NCBI RefSeq assembly: GCF_910592395.1
Contig: NC_088309.1
Span: 7,938,501 to 8,002,500, forward strand
DNA length: 64,000 nt
Direction of reading: 5' to 3'
DNA from: Lineus longissimus
Lineage: Eukaryota > Nemertea > Pilidiophora > Heteronemertea > Lineidae
The notes under the pieces were generated by a model, which made no database searches, was not told the origin of the DNA, and worked only from the letters and a program-made list of their open reading frames with translations. Positions 38,188-51,000 of the stretch are shown here, in pieces. Position 1 is the first letter of the stretch. Every line of letters begins with the position of its first letter. Position numbers and translations under genes: made by a program.

Positions 38188-41100
38188 TCATAAGTCCGTG
38201 TCGGACCATCCACTTTCCATATCACTGCCGTCCAGCGCCGCCTCGTTGTCACTTATTTCCTCCAATTCCATCTCGTACGGACTCTCGATGCCCATATCAT
38301 TATGCTTCTGTACTCGTTCCATGCCATCACGTGCTCTAGTGTTTGTATGGTCTAGGCTGAAAAAGAGTTAGCAAAAAGTTGAGTTAAACATCTCGGCCCA
38401 AATTCATAAAGGGCGTTTAGCTCAAAACAGTGTTTAACTACTGAATAGACAGGTTCAGGCCCTTCATGTAAATCTTCACAGAATATGAATAGGCCCTGAA
38501 ACTGATTAGAGAGAAGTTACACACGTCTAACCCTTAAAACACCCTTTATGAATTTGGCCCTCCCTGTTACTGACCAAAGGAGTAACCTTGTCTATTCATT
38601 AGACTTAGGTTTATTAGGTACAACTGGTGCCTTCCAAGGGCAGCATTCATGGCTGAACTCTGATGCAGAGCGGGTAGCATACATATACATGCACTTGCGT
38701 ACACAGACAAAACAAGGTGAGGTACATGTATAACATTCACTTTGTTTCACGAAGTTGATAGCTGAGCTACACAGACCTGAACTCATCTGATTCCTATCAC
38801 AAGCTAAAGAGCAACACTTCTAATTAACTGTATGACACGATGCAAGTCCATTGCAGGGAATCATTTCGAGGTGTGACCCCCATGCATGTCATAAGGCAGT
38901 GAGAAGAAGCATACAGGGTGAAGTCTCATGCCAAAGGACAGCTTGTGAGGATTAGGAAAGACGCCAATGGGATTCCTAGACAAAAACAAAAACGTCTCAC
39001 CTCAGTGCAATGCTGTATTGATCCAGCGCCTCCTGGTGTTCGTTGGTGTGAGTGAGGAAATCACCAAGGAGTTGGTGAAGCTTGTGTGTACTTTGTGATC
39101 GGAGAGTATTCCGTAACCTGGAAATGGAAAGCATGCAGTCTCTATGTTAGTTACAATAAAGAAACGCCCCCCTAACGACAGCTAGAAAGCCTATCTACAT
39201 GTAATTGTTCGAAATCGTGATCCAATCAAGATACTAGGACGGCCCAGGTGATGCAGTGGCATTTGGGAGCTTTGCGAAAGGACCCAATAGTTCAAGAAAC
39301 CTCATCATGATGACATCTCCTCTATCAGAGTATCGGAGTTAGTTCATTTTTTTCTTCACTATACTTGTGAATGGACTGTAGGCCTAACTGATACCAACTG
39401 TCGAAACCTATCGACTTGACATTACAACCATTTAACAATTTCTAACGAGACCATTACCAGTGTCTTACTCAAATGTCTCGTAGAACTTACAGAGTGATGC
39501 CTGCTTCAAACTGCTGTTGACTGCTTAGGATATCTGCCATAACGTACACAGCGTCAAGGTTGAATGGATCTATCCTCATGGCTTTCTCAAGACAATTTTT
39601 AGCCTGGAAGGAGACAGAGGTAGCTATAAAGATACAGAAGAACAGAGAAACAGAAGAACAGAGAAAGAGAGAGTTTTTACTATAATTTGTAACAGACGCA
39701 ATCACATGCTGGCTCACTTCTAAGGAATGCGAGAGTAACCATTGGTGAATCAAGTAATCAAGTGAAGCAGAGAAGAACATATTCACAGAAAACGTACCTT
39801 ATCAATTGACATTTGTTCCTTAGCAAGCACCGACGCATATAACTGAAAATGAAAGGAAATCATGATTGAAAATAAGAAATAGTTTTAGTGCAAAACATGT
39901 ATGACTACATGTAGTACAAGTATGTGTAATAGAGGATGAAAATTGCAGTTTCTATTAACCCAGCATTTACAAATTATTGCTGCTGAATGAACCTATAGAG
40001 AGTAAACTTTTCAAGATTTTGCAGAGACACAAAAAGCAGAGGGTGGGTGATAAACTTACTGTGAGGGACCTTGCTGTAGTTCCAAGATGTTTGACTGCAT
40101 TTCCAGCAAGTGTGATGGCCTCTCTATTACGATGATTAGCAATATACGAGTCAACAAGCCCTGAAATATGACATGAAAGAGTGATTACACACCAATGGTT
40201 ACAAATATTCAGACACATATTTCACTGCTGATGCCGTACATAATTGAGAGGTGACCCGATTACAGAGGTCAAATTGAATGGAAATGACCAATGTGGGTCC
40301 AAATCCGGTGTCCTTAGTAGAGTAGGTGTCCACAGTAGGGAAGAGTCAGCTGACGGATGCTTCACTGTGTTACATTTCATTGGAGTCTTTGCAAATGTGC
40401 TTCATTCTCTCTCCAGCTGTGGTTCAACAATTCAATGAATCAGCAAGTGACCACAGTCGTCAGTATTACAGCCCCCTTGTTCAGCTAAACAACAGTCGCC
40501 TCATCAGCAATAATTTTACCAGGTAATGTGTCTAAACCATTGATTGAATGTGAATAAACATACCTTTATGAGCTTCATATCGGTGTGGCGCCAATCTCAA
40601 AGCTTCCCTAAAATGCATGATCGCTTCTGTTATTCTCTTCAGCTCTAGTAATCCAACGCCTTTGAGAAGAAGGGCCTGGACACTTCGGTTGTCAAGGGTG
40701 AAGGCCTAGAAAATCAGACACAACATTTTCTTTAAAATATTTGCAAATGCAGAGCACATTGCAATCTCTATGTGAGTACTATTACCAGTATTTCATGAAA
40801 AGTGTACTGAACTTCACTGATTTTGTCAATGGAATCACTGAAGAAGTACGACAGGATGAATCATACTTGAAGTTGATTTGAAAAGTAAAGCGAGAAACAC
40901 TTAGCAGATTTCAATTCATCACATCACCACTGGATTTATTTGGTTACAAGTTTTGGCGCACCACTGCACCATGCTTGTCAAAGAGACATGATTAGAATGA
41001 ATGCCATCTTTAATCAGAATGAACTCAATTGAACCAACAACTAGCAATGGCCTGCAAGCTCTTGAGTTCACTGAGGCAGAATATTACATTTCTGTGACTA

Positions 41101-44100
41101 CAAACCTTCTGAGCAAAGTAGACAGCCCTCGTCCCCTTTTTCGTAATCATAGAATAATATCCAAGTGCAATCCAAGGCTCTGGTGCATTCTCTGTAATAG
41201 TCACAAGATGACTGGACAGATTCTCAAGATCTTTGACCTTCTTCTCTTTGGCTAACACGAATGCTAATATATCCATGTTCTTCAGAAGAAGGGGATCGAT
41301 TGATCGAGCACGCTGTAACACCATAATGGCTGCGTTATAGTCGCCATTCAGGACGTAGGATTCGCCAAGACTACACAAGATATTCACACTATCTCGTAGA
41401 CATGCCTGAAAGTGGAAGCAGAAGATATTCCCCGAGAGATCAAAATATATCTGTTGACGTACACTAAGATATCTCATTCAATACAATCAGGTCAACTATA
41501 TCTTTTTCTAAATGCAGTGAGAAATATCCTAGTAGCTCAATGCTTCTGCGGACATGTAAATGGAACCCCTGCAGTCGGAATAAAGAAATGAAACTTTTGT
41601 TTAGGTCGACTGCCATTCCCCTAGAAGTTTCAAGTTTCAAGTTTTCAATGATAATAAAGTGAGTGAATATACCTTTGTATCCAGATTCTTGAATGTACTT
41701 ATAGCATTGTTATATTCCCGGGAGGCAGCAAATGAGTGTGCTTTGATCCATGATGATAACCTGCAAATCAAAGGCAAAAGTTTAGCAAGGAAAGAAATTA
41801 TCAGTCAGCTGATTTCCAAAGACTACTTGGTTTTGCAATTTGAGCCATTATCTTGCGGAGGAGTACACAGGTACATGGTTAGAACATGACTTTACTTTCA
41901 ACTTCTGAGTGAGTTTTGACGTGTTTGAGGAGTGCAAAGTAAAAAATTAGGTTGAACAAATCTGAATAAAAAATCACCTACCAATCTAAGTTAGCCACGC
42001 CTGATAGGCCGGCCATCATGAGGGAGGTGACTTCAGTACCCTTCACACCCAAAACCAGCAAACCTTGAGCAGCCTCCAGTGACAATGGACATTCTCTGAA
42101 ATTCAAGCGCAGTTGTTAACCATAGCAGATCAAACATTATTGAATGAAGATATATCACAGTACAGAACAGAGATATTTCAAAGTATTCGTAACAGCTGAG
42201 TGTTTCTGCCATAATACTAGACAGGCAAAAATTGTAAATAAGCCCAATGCTTTTGAGACTATGTTTCTGTTAAGTGTCAGCTTCATTGTTCCAATGTGCT
42301 TTTCATTTCAAAGAGTTTGTATCTCCTCCTTACCTGAGGACTTCTTTAAAACACGTAATAGCAGATCTATCCATTCCAGTTCTCTGGTAAAGCTGACCAA
42401 GCGCCATGTTAATCCTAGCAGTTCTCTGTTTACTGTTAATGCCTTCAAGCTGTTGGAAAGTCAGAATGAGTACGAAGGTGTATTTAATAAGCACTTTTGA
42501 GTAAAACAGTGACATGCGTTGTCGACCGCATAACATAATATTACTAAAAGTCCAGGCTGGGCTATTTTGATTTCATTGAGCAGATACCTCTCCCTTTGTC
42601 ATATTTCTGTGTTTTGAAGGATTTGTCATTTCGGTCCTTACCCTAACATCTATATCGGGAGTACTAAAAAACCTGATTGAAAGTGACCTTACCACACCAA
42701 TAGCTTCTCTGTATTGTTTCAGTTGATTATGACACAAATGGATCCTGTATTTCACATCAACTTCTGACACAAGCTCCTGTAAATAAAACAATCAAAGAAT
42801 CACAACATGATTAAATCCATGTATACATTTTCATGTACTTGTAGTCAGATGCTATAAACTCTGCCAATAGAAAATGCACTTCTTTGTTTTCAATGGTGTA
42901 TTATTTTTACAACTGCATGAAGCACAGCATTAACCGAGTCAACAACTTACCCCGTGTGGGCTCTTGCCTTTCGTTTTGTTGATGAGTTTCTTCAGATGCA
43001 GAGCTTTCCGATAAACTGACTGAAAAACAGAGTAGACTTACTTGCACATGGTCACTGATTGTAAGAACAGATTACTCACTGCGATGTGGGAAATAACTTC
43101 ATTGTCACTGACTTGAAATAAAAAATGCATGTTTTGGAGAATAGCTTTCCAGGCAACATATGTTAGAAAAATGCTGAACTCTTGCCGGAGACTGGCCTTG
43201 TTCACAATTTGCATAAGAACTACCATACCATAAACCCAATTCAACTTAACAATTGATCAAAACACACAAGCACTCGAATGAAAATAAAAGCTAAATGAAA
43301 CGGCCAGGGGCCATTGTGCTCACCGTATACATCTTTTAGTAGGCAGGATCATGCTTAGTTTAGAGGTGAATATGGTGAACACAATCAGGCATGAAGACTT
43401 TTTTTAGATGTGTATTGATGTCAAGTAATAAGACAGGGCAGTATATATAAGTTTATGATCCAACCAATAATTGTCTATGACATCAACAAGATCAATATCG
43501 TGTGATTGCTAAGAGTCCCTGCAATAAAAAATTCATCGAAAAAAAGTCATTAATAAGCAAGATATTGCACGTCCTACTTTTTCAGTTTTGACCCCCTGGT
43601 GGCCAAATCAAGAATCAGATGAGGCCAAAATTCGGTGTCAGAGATTATCTGATGTAGGGGGTTACATGTACCAACTTTCAAGTTCATAGCTTCAGCAGTT
43701 AAGAAACGTGCCATAGTTACACTCTAATGGCCAATTTACGCCATTTGACCTCTGTGACCTAGAAAAGGAGGTCAAATCCAAAAATCGTAGGACATGTGGT
43801 GTATCCTTGCTAGAAGTCCCTGCCATAAAAATTTTATCGAAAACAATTCACTCAAATAAGCAAGATATTGCACTTCTTCCTTTTTCCATTATGGCCCCCT
43901 GGTGGCCGAATAAAGAATCAGATCAGGCCAAAATTCGGCATCAAAGGTTATCTGATGTAGGGGGTTATATGCACCAAGTTTCAAGTTCATAGCTTTACTG
44001 GTTAAGAAACGTGCCATAGTTTACACTCCAACGGCCAATTTACGCCATATGACCTCTGTGACCTTGAAAAGTAGGTCAAATTGAAAGAGTACCTACCACA

Positions 44101-46243
44101 AAAGTTTTATCGAAAACAAGTCACTTATAAGCGAGATATCACACTTTTTAGATATCCACTTTTGGCCCCCTGGTGGCAAAGTTGAGAATCAGATCAAACT
44201 GAAATTCAGCACCAGAGGCTATGTGATATAGGGGGTTATATGTACCAAGTTTCAAGTTCATAGCTATAGTGGTTAAGAAACGTGCCATAGTTTACACGGC
44301 CAATTTACGCCATATGACCTCTGTGAACTTGAAAAGTAGGTCAAATTAAAAACCCGTATGATATAAGATGTATATTTGCTATGAGTACCTACAACACAAG
44401 TTTCATCGAAAACAAGTCACTAATAAGCGAGATATCACACTTTTTAGATATCGACATTTGGCCCCCTGGTGGCCAAGTTGAGAATCAGATCGGACCGAAA
44501 TTCAGTGTCAGAGGTCACCTGACCTAGGGGGTGCTGTGTACAAAGTTTTAAGTTCATAGCCCTAGCGGTTAAGAAACGTGCCACTGTTTTTTTAAATAGG
44601 ATACGACGACGGACGACGGACGACGACGAAGGACGACGGACACTGCGGTATTACATAAGACTCCCCTACGGTGAGCCAAAAATCAAGAAAATGTAAGATA
44701 CAAGTCAGAAAAGACAAAAGGGAAAAGATAAAAAATAATAAAATAAAAAAATATTTTTGGCCGTCCCTGACCGGGGTTTGAACTCACGACCTTTGGATTG
44801 CCACAACACGAAAAACACAAAACATGCAATTTCGGCCATATCTGTGTCTGCGTTGTGACCTCTGTGACCTCGACAAGTAGGTCAAAATAAAAACCCATAT
44901 GATATATGATGTATCCTTGCTATGAGTACCTACCACAAAAGTTTTATCGAAAACAAGTTATTGATAACCGAATTATCACACTTTTTAGGTATCCACATTC
45001 GGCCCCCTGGTGGCCAAGTTGAGAATCAGATCAGACCGAAATTCAGCACCAGAGGTTATCTGGTATAGGGGGTTATATGTACTAAGTTTCAAGTTCATAG
45101 CTGTGGAGGTTGAAAAACGTGCCATAGTTACACTGAAACAGCCAATTTACGCTATTTGACCTCTGTGACCTTGAAAAGTACGTCAAATTAAAAACCCGTA
45201 TGATATATGATGTATCCTTGCTATGAGTACCTACCACAAAAATTTCATTCCAAACAAGTCATTAATAAGCGAGATATCACACTTTTAGATATCTACATTC
45301 GGCCCCCTGGTGGCCAAATTAAGAATCAGATCAGACAGAAATTTAGTGTCACAGGTCATCTGACCAAGGGAGTCCTGTGTACAAAGTTACAAGTTCATAG
45401 GCTTAGTGGTTAAGAAACGTGCCACTGTTTTTGAAACAGGATACGACGACGACGACGGACGACGACGACAACGGACGACGGACACTGCGGTATTGTAAAG
45501 ACTCCCCTACGGTGAGCCAAAAATTGAGAAAAAATCTAGTTCTCCGAGTCTGAGCTCCAAAAATGGACCCACCTCTGATTTCTTGTATTCTTCGTTCTGA
45601 TACAAGGCATTTCCATAAAAGACTGTTATTTGATATTTCTGGCAAACTGACAAGAACTCCAGGTTGTTCTCACTCATAGTTAGAACCAGTGAACACTGAA
45701 ATAGGAAGGTGAATGGAATTAAAAGTAAGGGTAAACACTTACTATTGCTGGTGGGTGTGAGAGTGTAAAAAATTGAACCTCAATGGATCTATCCTAAATC
45801 CTGGCCTAATTGCCCTCTTCAAGCCACAATAATACTATACCACATGGTAATGCGGGTGCGGCATAGACAAAAAAGAGTGATGCCTGATGGTGACAATATT
45901 TGATCTCTTGACTAGGAATAGGATGACTAGAATTTATTTATCAACAAGGGTATCGCCTAAAATGGGGGATTCACAGCATCATGACCAAAGATTTCTCCAC
46001 ATCTTACCCTGCTTATCATGCGTTGCATTCTTTCGGATTACAATGCAATCGCAACTGAAGGTTGAAACAAACCTATTCTCGGACAAAAAAATACATGGCT
46101 TCTATTCATCGGACGAAGAAAGAAATTTAGCCGAGAAGTAATCGGCTCCAAATGGCAGATAAAATGTAACTTACCACAGTTTTAAGGTCATCATAAAGAC
46201 CAGACTCATTCAGAGACTTGACTTGATCGTATATATTCATCAT
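38188..46243 (-). CDS. ANAPC7: Anaphase-promoting complex subunit 7 (TPR protein), 14 exons, 549 aa
   Basis: Exons (5' to 3'): 46243-46175, 45695-45573, 43019-42951, 42776-42693, 42449-42334, 42095-41982, 41760-41673, 41405-41106, 40705-40564, 40160-40060, 39842-39798, 39603-39491, 39117-39001, 38356-38188. Phases close to 550 codons including stop, close to human APC7 (about 565 aa). Segments matching the family: NIYDQVKSLNESGLYDDL at the N-terminus, RINMALGQLYQRTGM, NLDWLSSWIKAHSF, SVQALLLKGVGLLELKR, REALRLAPHRYEAHKGL, AKNCLEKAMRIDPFNLDAVY, LHQLLGDFLTHTNEHQEALD. These are successive tetratricopeptide repeats. The C-terminus is acidic (ELEEISDNEAALDGSDMESG). APC7 is a TPR-lobe scaffold of the APC/C, the E3 ligase driving anaphase and mitotic exit. 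Intron 2 (45572-43020) is inflated by a repeat element. Confidence 0.95.
43318..44676. mobile_element. Composite repeat element A in ANAPC7 intron 2
   Basis: Bounded by GCTCACCGTA (43318-43327) and its exact complement TACGGTGAGC (44667-44676). The interior holds four diverged subunits of about 270-300 bp, each with GGCCCCCTGGTGGCC (around 43591, 43894, 44165, 44461) and GTTAAGAAACGTGCCA. It ends with an (ACG)n tract and CACTGCGGTAT. No ORF of note. It behaves like a non-autonomous DNA transposon with internal tandem repeats; this class is inferred. Confidence 0.65.
44755..44815 (-). mobile_element. tRNA-derived SINE-like fragment
   Basis: On the minus strand AAGGTCGTGAGTTCAAACCC matches a tRNA T-arm with a pol III B box (GTTCAAACC, 44783-44775) and runs into an A/T-rich tail. 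No A box is visible upstream, so it is a partial copy between composite elements A and B. Confidence 0.4.
44880..45517. mobile_element. Composite repeat element B (truncated) in ANAPC7 intron 2
   Basis: Two subunits of the same family (GGCCCCCTGGTGGCC at 45001 and 45301, exactly 300 apart) are followed by the (ACG)n tract and the same terminal TACGGTGAGC (45508-45517). The left terminus seen in element A is missing, so it is 5'-truncated or arose by duplication. Confidence 0.65.
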
Positions 46244-46545
46244 TGATAGATGAATTGTTTGGAAATTCGAAGAGAAAATAGAATTTTACAGAGATGTCAA
46301 CTTTAGATTAAAGCGATTTGTTCCATCCTCGATGTACACATTGAGGGATGTCCGAGTTCTAGTAATAACTTTTTGAATTAACAGGTGACGCCACCATTAG
46401 TTCATGAGTTCCCGCGGGAAATACGAATGCGCACGTGTGGCCTTAATAGTGGTTTTAGATTTTTTTTTCCCCTGTAGGATAGTGTGAAGGGGTCATGGAG
46501 GGGGGCAGGGGGGGGGGGGTCCCAGCCTTGGGCTTCTGTTAGCCA

Positions 46546-46880
46546 GGATTCATACTGGTGATGAACCTTTCAATGGGAACTCAGGTGAATGTGATCACCT
46601 GAGGAATCGGTTATGGATTCATACTGGTGATGAACCATTCAATGGGAACTCAGGTGAATGTGATCACCTGAGGAATCGGTTATGGATTCATACTGGTGAT
46701 GAACCATTCAATGGAAACTCAGGTGAATGTGATCATCTGAGGAATCGGTTAGGCCTATGGATTCATACTGGTGATGAACCATTCAATGGGAACTCAGGTG
46801 AATGTGATCATCTGTGGAGTCGGTTATGGATTCATACTGGTGATAAACAATGCAAACTCAAGTGACTGTGGTCATCTGAG
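46546..46880 (+). repeat. 69 bp tandem repeat with zinc-finger-like translation
   Basis: Four nearly identical units (69, 69, 75 and 69 bp) and a fifth decayed one. In one frame each reads IHTGDEPFNGNSGECDHL then RNRLW before the next IHTGDEPF. This resembles C2H2 linkers (HTGEKPF) and the helix region, but the unit is 23 residues and the first Cys pair is incomplete, so it cannot fold as a normal finger. The fifth unit carries a deletion that shifts the frame. Confidence 0.85.
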
Positions 46881-47575
46881 AGATGTAGATTCATCAGCGA
46901 AGTTTATAGTATTGTTAGACATTTTTGTGTCTTGGAAGCATGTGTATCATGGTAACAGTCCCAGTGACCCAAGAAATTCTGAATTCATCAACCAAGCTGT
47001 GCATTTTGAAACCGTGGTTGAGACCTAATGTGAAGCAAGCCAGGTGCTGTTCATTAAACTTGCTACTTGCGGAGTTAAATAAGATAAAAAAATTTGAGTT
47101 TCAAAATTTGGATCACCAGCCAGGGGCTGGGGAGGACAAAGTCACAACTATTACTAAGGGGGTACAAGGATCCCTGACCCCACAGGCAAATTTATTAAAA
47201 TTTTGTTGTATTGGCATGTACAGCCAGGTGCTCCTGGTTTGGCCTGTGACAGCTAAGTATTTTTCACCGAGGAAGAGATTCAACTCTCAGAACAGCATGT
47301 TCACGTCGACATCCAGTCATCTCTGCCGATCTTAATTTTGACAGTGCCGCTTGCTTATACAGTCTTGCAACAGAATGACCAGGACTAACCCATCAGGCCG
47401 ATCTCACTACAAACGACATTGATCTGGGAGATCCCTAGTCATGTTCGGTTTTTATAATGTTGGTCATCTTCTATTCTCAAGTCCTGGACTATACATTCCA
47501 TCAGCTAAATATATCCAAAACAACAAATGAAATTAAATAACAAATGAAATCAATGACACATATTCTTTTCTCGAC
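46881..47575. other. Intergenic stretch between ANAPC7 start and DRC2 tail
   Basis: Apart from the repeat just upstream I see nothing recognisable. Short ORFs here look like chance. The ANAPC7 promoter should lie in 46244-46545, which is not obviously motif-rich and carries a run of 13 G at 46507-46519. Confidence 0.4.
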
Positions 47576-47592
47576 ACCAGTCCTTCAGGATA

Positions 47593-47598
47593 TTTATT
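47593..47598 (-). terminator. Candidate poly(A) signal for DRC2
   Basis: Minus-strand AATAAA about 0.41 kb after the DRC2 stop codon, in an AT-rich noncoding stretch. Confidence 0.45.
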
Positions 47599-48008
47599 TA
47601 CAATGATATTTACACATAAATAGATGACATTTCAAATTCTCTGTTTTATATACATCGCATTCATTCATATAAACATAAGGACGGATATTTTCAAATGTAC
47701 AAAGTTATATGGGTGGCTTCTCAGTTTAGCCTAACATGAATCTGTTGAAAGCAAACTTAATATCGGGACAAAATATAGTCAGAATTTCTTTGACTCGCTA
47801 ATTTGTGAACAAACTGCATAAACCACAGGGCCTATCTTGACTTAAAGTTTATAAATGTGACTGACCCAATTTACAGTGGAGTATTTTGAAATTATGACCT
47901 CCCTCAAGACAGCTAGGCCCATGATCTAATATTTTCAAATGAACTTTTACCTGAAAAGTGTGATGTTCCAGATACTAATATGTTTAATACAATGAAAAAC
48001 AAATTAAG

Positions 48009-51000
48009 TTACATGAAAGTTGAACTTCCCAGGGTGTTCTTGACAACATGGGCTGCCTCCACCACCGTCTGGGTTGGTCGGCGTACCCGTGGGTCGGCAA
48101 CAGGCACATTCATCCTGAAAAAAAGAAGATAACAATTTATAAAATTACGAAAGAATAACTATCAGAAGATTTAACAAGGATGAGACTAAAATGTTTTCAT
48201 CCAATACACAACTTCCGTCCCTGGATTACAAGGATTTATTCATTCAGGGATAGCATGCCTGTATATTTCAGTGTTCTTCCTATAACTAACTGTAAGGCAC
48301 TGTGTCACTAATCTTAGGAATAATGTGTCCAACTTAAGATATGGTCAAATTTTTGTATTCCTAAGAAGTCCTTGCATTACTCCAGAGACAATAGTCACAA
48401 CCAATCAAAACAGATGAAATAAGCTTGATCGCCCAGGTTAGCTAAAAAGATCCCAGAGAAAATAAACCAAAATATTGAGAACTTACTTGACATTTGTCTT
48501 CTGATTGACAACGAATAGAGGGTTAACCTGACTCAATATTTCATCATTGACAGAGATACCATCCAAATATTGTTTGAGAAGGGTTCGTAACTGTTGATTT
48601 TCTCCTAATAACATCCCCTTTTCCTTATCGAGGGCCACTTTATCCAGTAGTACTTTATTGTATCTCTTCCAGAAGTTCTCAAGGGTGCTGTACTCATCCA
48701 TCACCTGCAATTAACAAATGGTGGGTCAGATATCTTTTTTTTCCTTCTGTTAAATAATGTGTTCCCAGGCACTGTCAACTGGCCTACTTCAGCCTTTGGT
48801 GTAATTTCTAGGCATAATTCATTTTACTTCTGTCTGACTGAAAGGGTCAGAACAAGTAAGTTCAGGTGGCTGTAACATTCTTCTTCCTGTCGGCTTGCTA
48901 CTCTATTTTATCTTACTATCCTTTCTCTATCATGTCTATAGCGCTTCCACCTACTCTACGAGTCCCTATGCAATCAGACGACAGGATTTGAGATTCCACC
49001 ATAACCACAGCAGCTATAAATAGCAAAACTCCTTCACATCTTAAGGACAGATGACTGTCGGGGAGCAATCAGACAATACAAGAAGATATTCTGGGTTTCA
49101 TATTTCAGTACTTACAGCAGCAAGTGGTTCTGATGGAGGCTCTTTGACAGCAGCACTAACATCCTCTTGTTCCTCCTGTGTAAGTGATGTGGCATAGAAA
49201 GGCAGCACTTTCTCCTCTTCTGTTTCCAACTTACGACACATTTCAGCAAGTTTGAGGCCACGCTCACCCTAAAAGAGGAAATTGATGCTATTTTATTTGA
49301 ATGAACAAGTCGAATAGAAGATTTTTTAAGGGGCAAATGACAGTGGGACCAACACTACCCAATTTCGAAATAGCTGGCTATGGGTCCGAGTCAACAGATC
49401 CTTCAATCCAAAGGTACACCACTCCCTTCGAAGAAGTTTACGAACCGGCAACACCATGCACCAACCAAAATGTACTTACTTTGTCTGATATACGTCGGAG
49501 TTCTTTGATGGCACCATTGCTCTCCAAGGTTAACTTTGTGAGACGCTGCCTCTCAGCGTCACGTAATTTGTTCATCTGACCCTTAAGTTCCTGGAAGTGG
49601 TGCACCATCATTTCTCGTTCCTGGAAGACAAGAGAAGAACCACTGTTGAAAACTATTTGTGTTTCTTCTATATGGCTTGTTGTTTTACAGTGCGATTTAT
49701 TCTTTCATGCATGTGGGCTACTGACCACGATGCCGCTGCATAGATTTGGTTTACATTGGTTGAGAGAGGACATAGCACACTCAAGCTAGAGAAACTAGAA
49801 AATACACAGATGACAGGATAGAGCTAATGTTAGAGTGTATATCAATCCACCATTTGAATGAAAAGGTTTTTGTCAGCTCACTGATGCATAGTTATCATTG
49901 GGCACAACATTTTTGTTTCAATTTTTACTTACATCTTTGAGTTGTTTGTTTCTTTCATCGCATTCCTTGGCATTGGCAGACATCTTAGACTTCAGCTGTG
50001 CAATGCCATCCTGAAGAAAACACCAATGATTCAGCAATTGATAGACATATTGCAGTCATTCATAGGATGTAGAAAAAATCTGTCTTTTAACTTTTATTAA
50101 GCATGTGCATGTTGTCAGACATCGGGGAAGAGCATGATACATAACTAAATCTCAATCTCCATTTCTATTGTGTCCAAGTGAGTTATTTTGGTCCTGAATT
50201 AAACCACAAAGTGACAAAACTTACTGAAATTCTCTGTAGTTTACGCATTTGAGTTTCAATCTCTTCAGCACTTTTCTCATCTTTGGATTTCAGTGACTCA
50301 AATGCGTTCTTCCTCTCCTCCGTAGTTTCATTATAGTTCTTCAAGGCCGCCTGGAACTGCTGCCAAAGGTTCTCAACGGCCGATTCAAGCTGGACCCGCA
50401 ATGCATGCTTCTCTTCAAGATTCTGAAAGTAGACAAAGATATTGAATAGAACTTCAGAAGAAATGCAAGAAATACTGAGTCAGAGTGTACTGTTGTTAAG
50501 CAGATACCGTAAAATTGAAAAATTGATTAGTCTCCTTCAATGGAAAGCATAAAAGAGACATTCTGGATGAATCAATCCTTACAAACATAATGAAATTACT
50601 TGCTGGATCATACCTTATTTTTAATTTCATCCCTGAGACTCTGGAACTCTGACTTTGCCTCGCTCTCTCTTTCATTGAAGTTCTGCTCCATAGCAAACAT
50701 GATGTCTTGTAGGTCGTTGACTTCTGTATTATGGTTTTCGATCATCATGGCACGCTCTGTATCAAACTCCTTCTTTAGAACCTCCAACTCTTCATCGTAC
50801 TCCTTTTGTAAAGTCTGCAATCTTTGCTTCTGAAGATCTGTAATATTTGAGATATAAAACATGACTAATGTTTGACAATTGGGGCTATTCAATTCATAAC
50901 AAAGTACATGTAATGTCAAAAAATTAAAAAACAGATCAACTGAGTCAGGTAGCAGATTTTGGGAAGAGGTATTCATTTACCCACTTGCAAGATTTCAATT

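Noticed and set aside
46771-47335. Overlapping plus ORFs starting in the 69 bp repeat
   Set aside because: They begin in a frame different from the zinc-finger-like one and continue into unrelated sequence with no recognisable domain.
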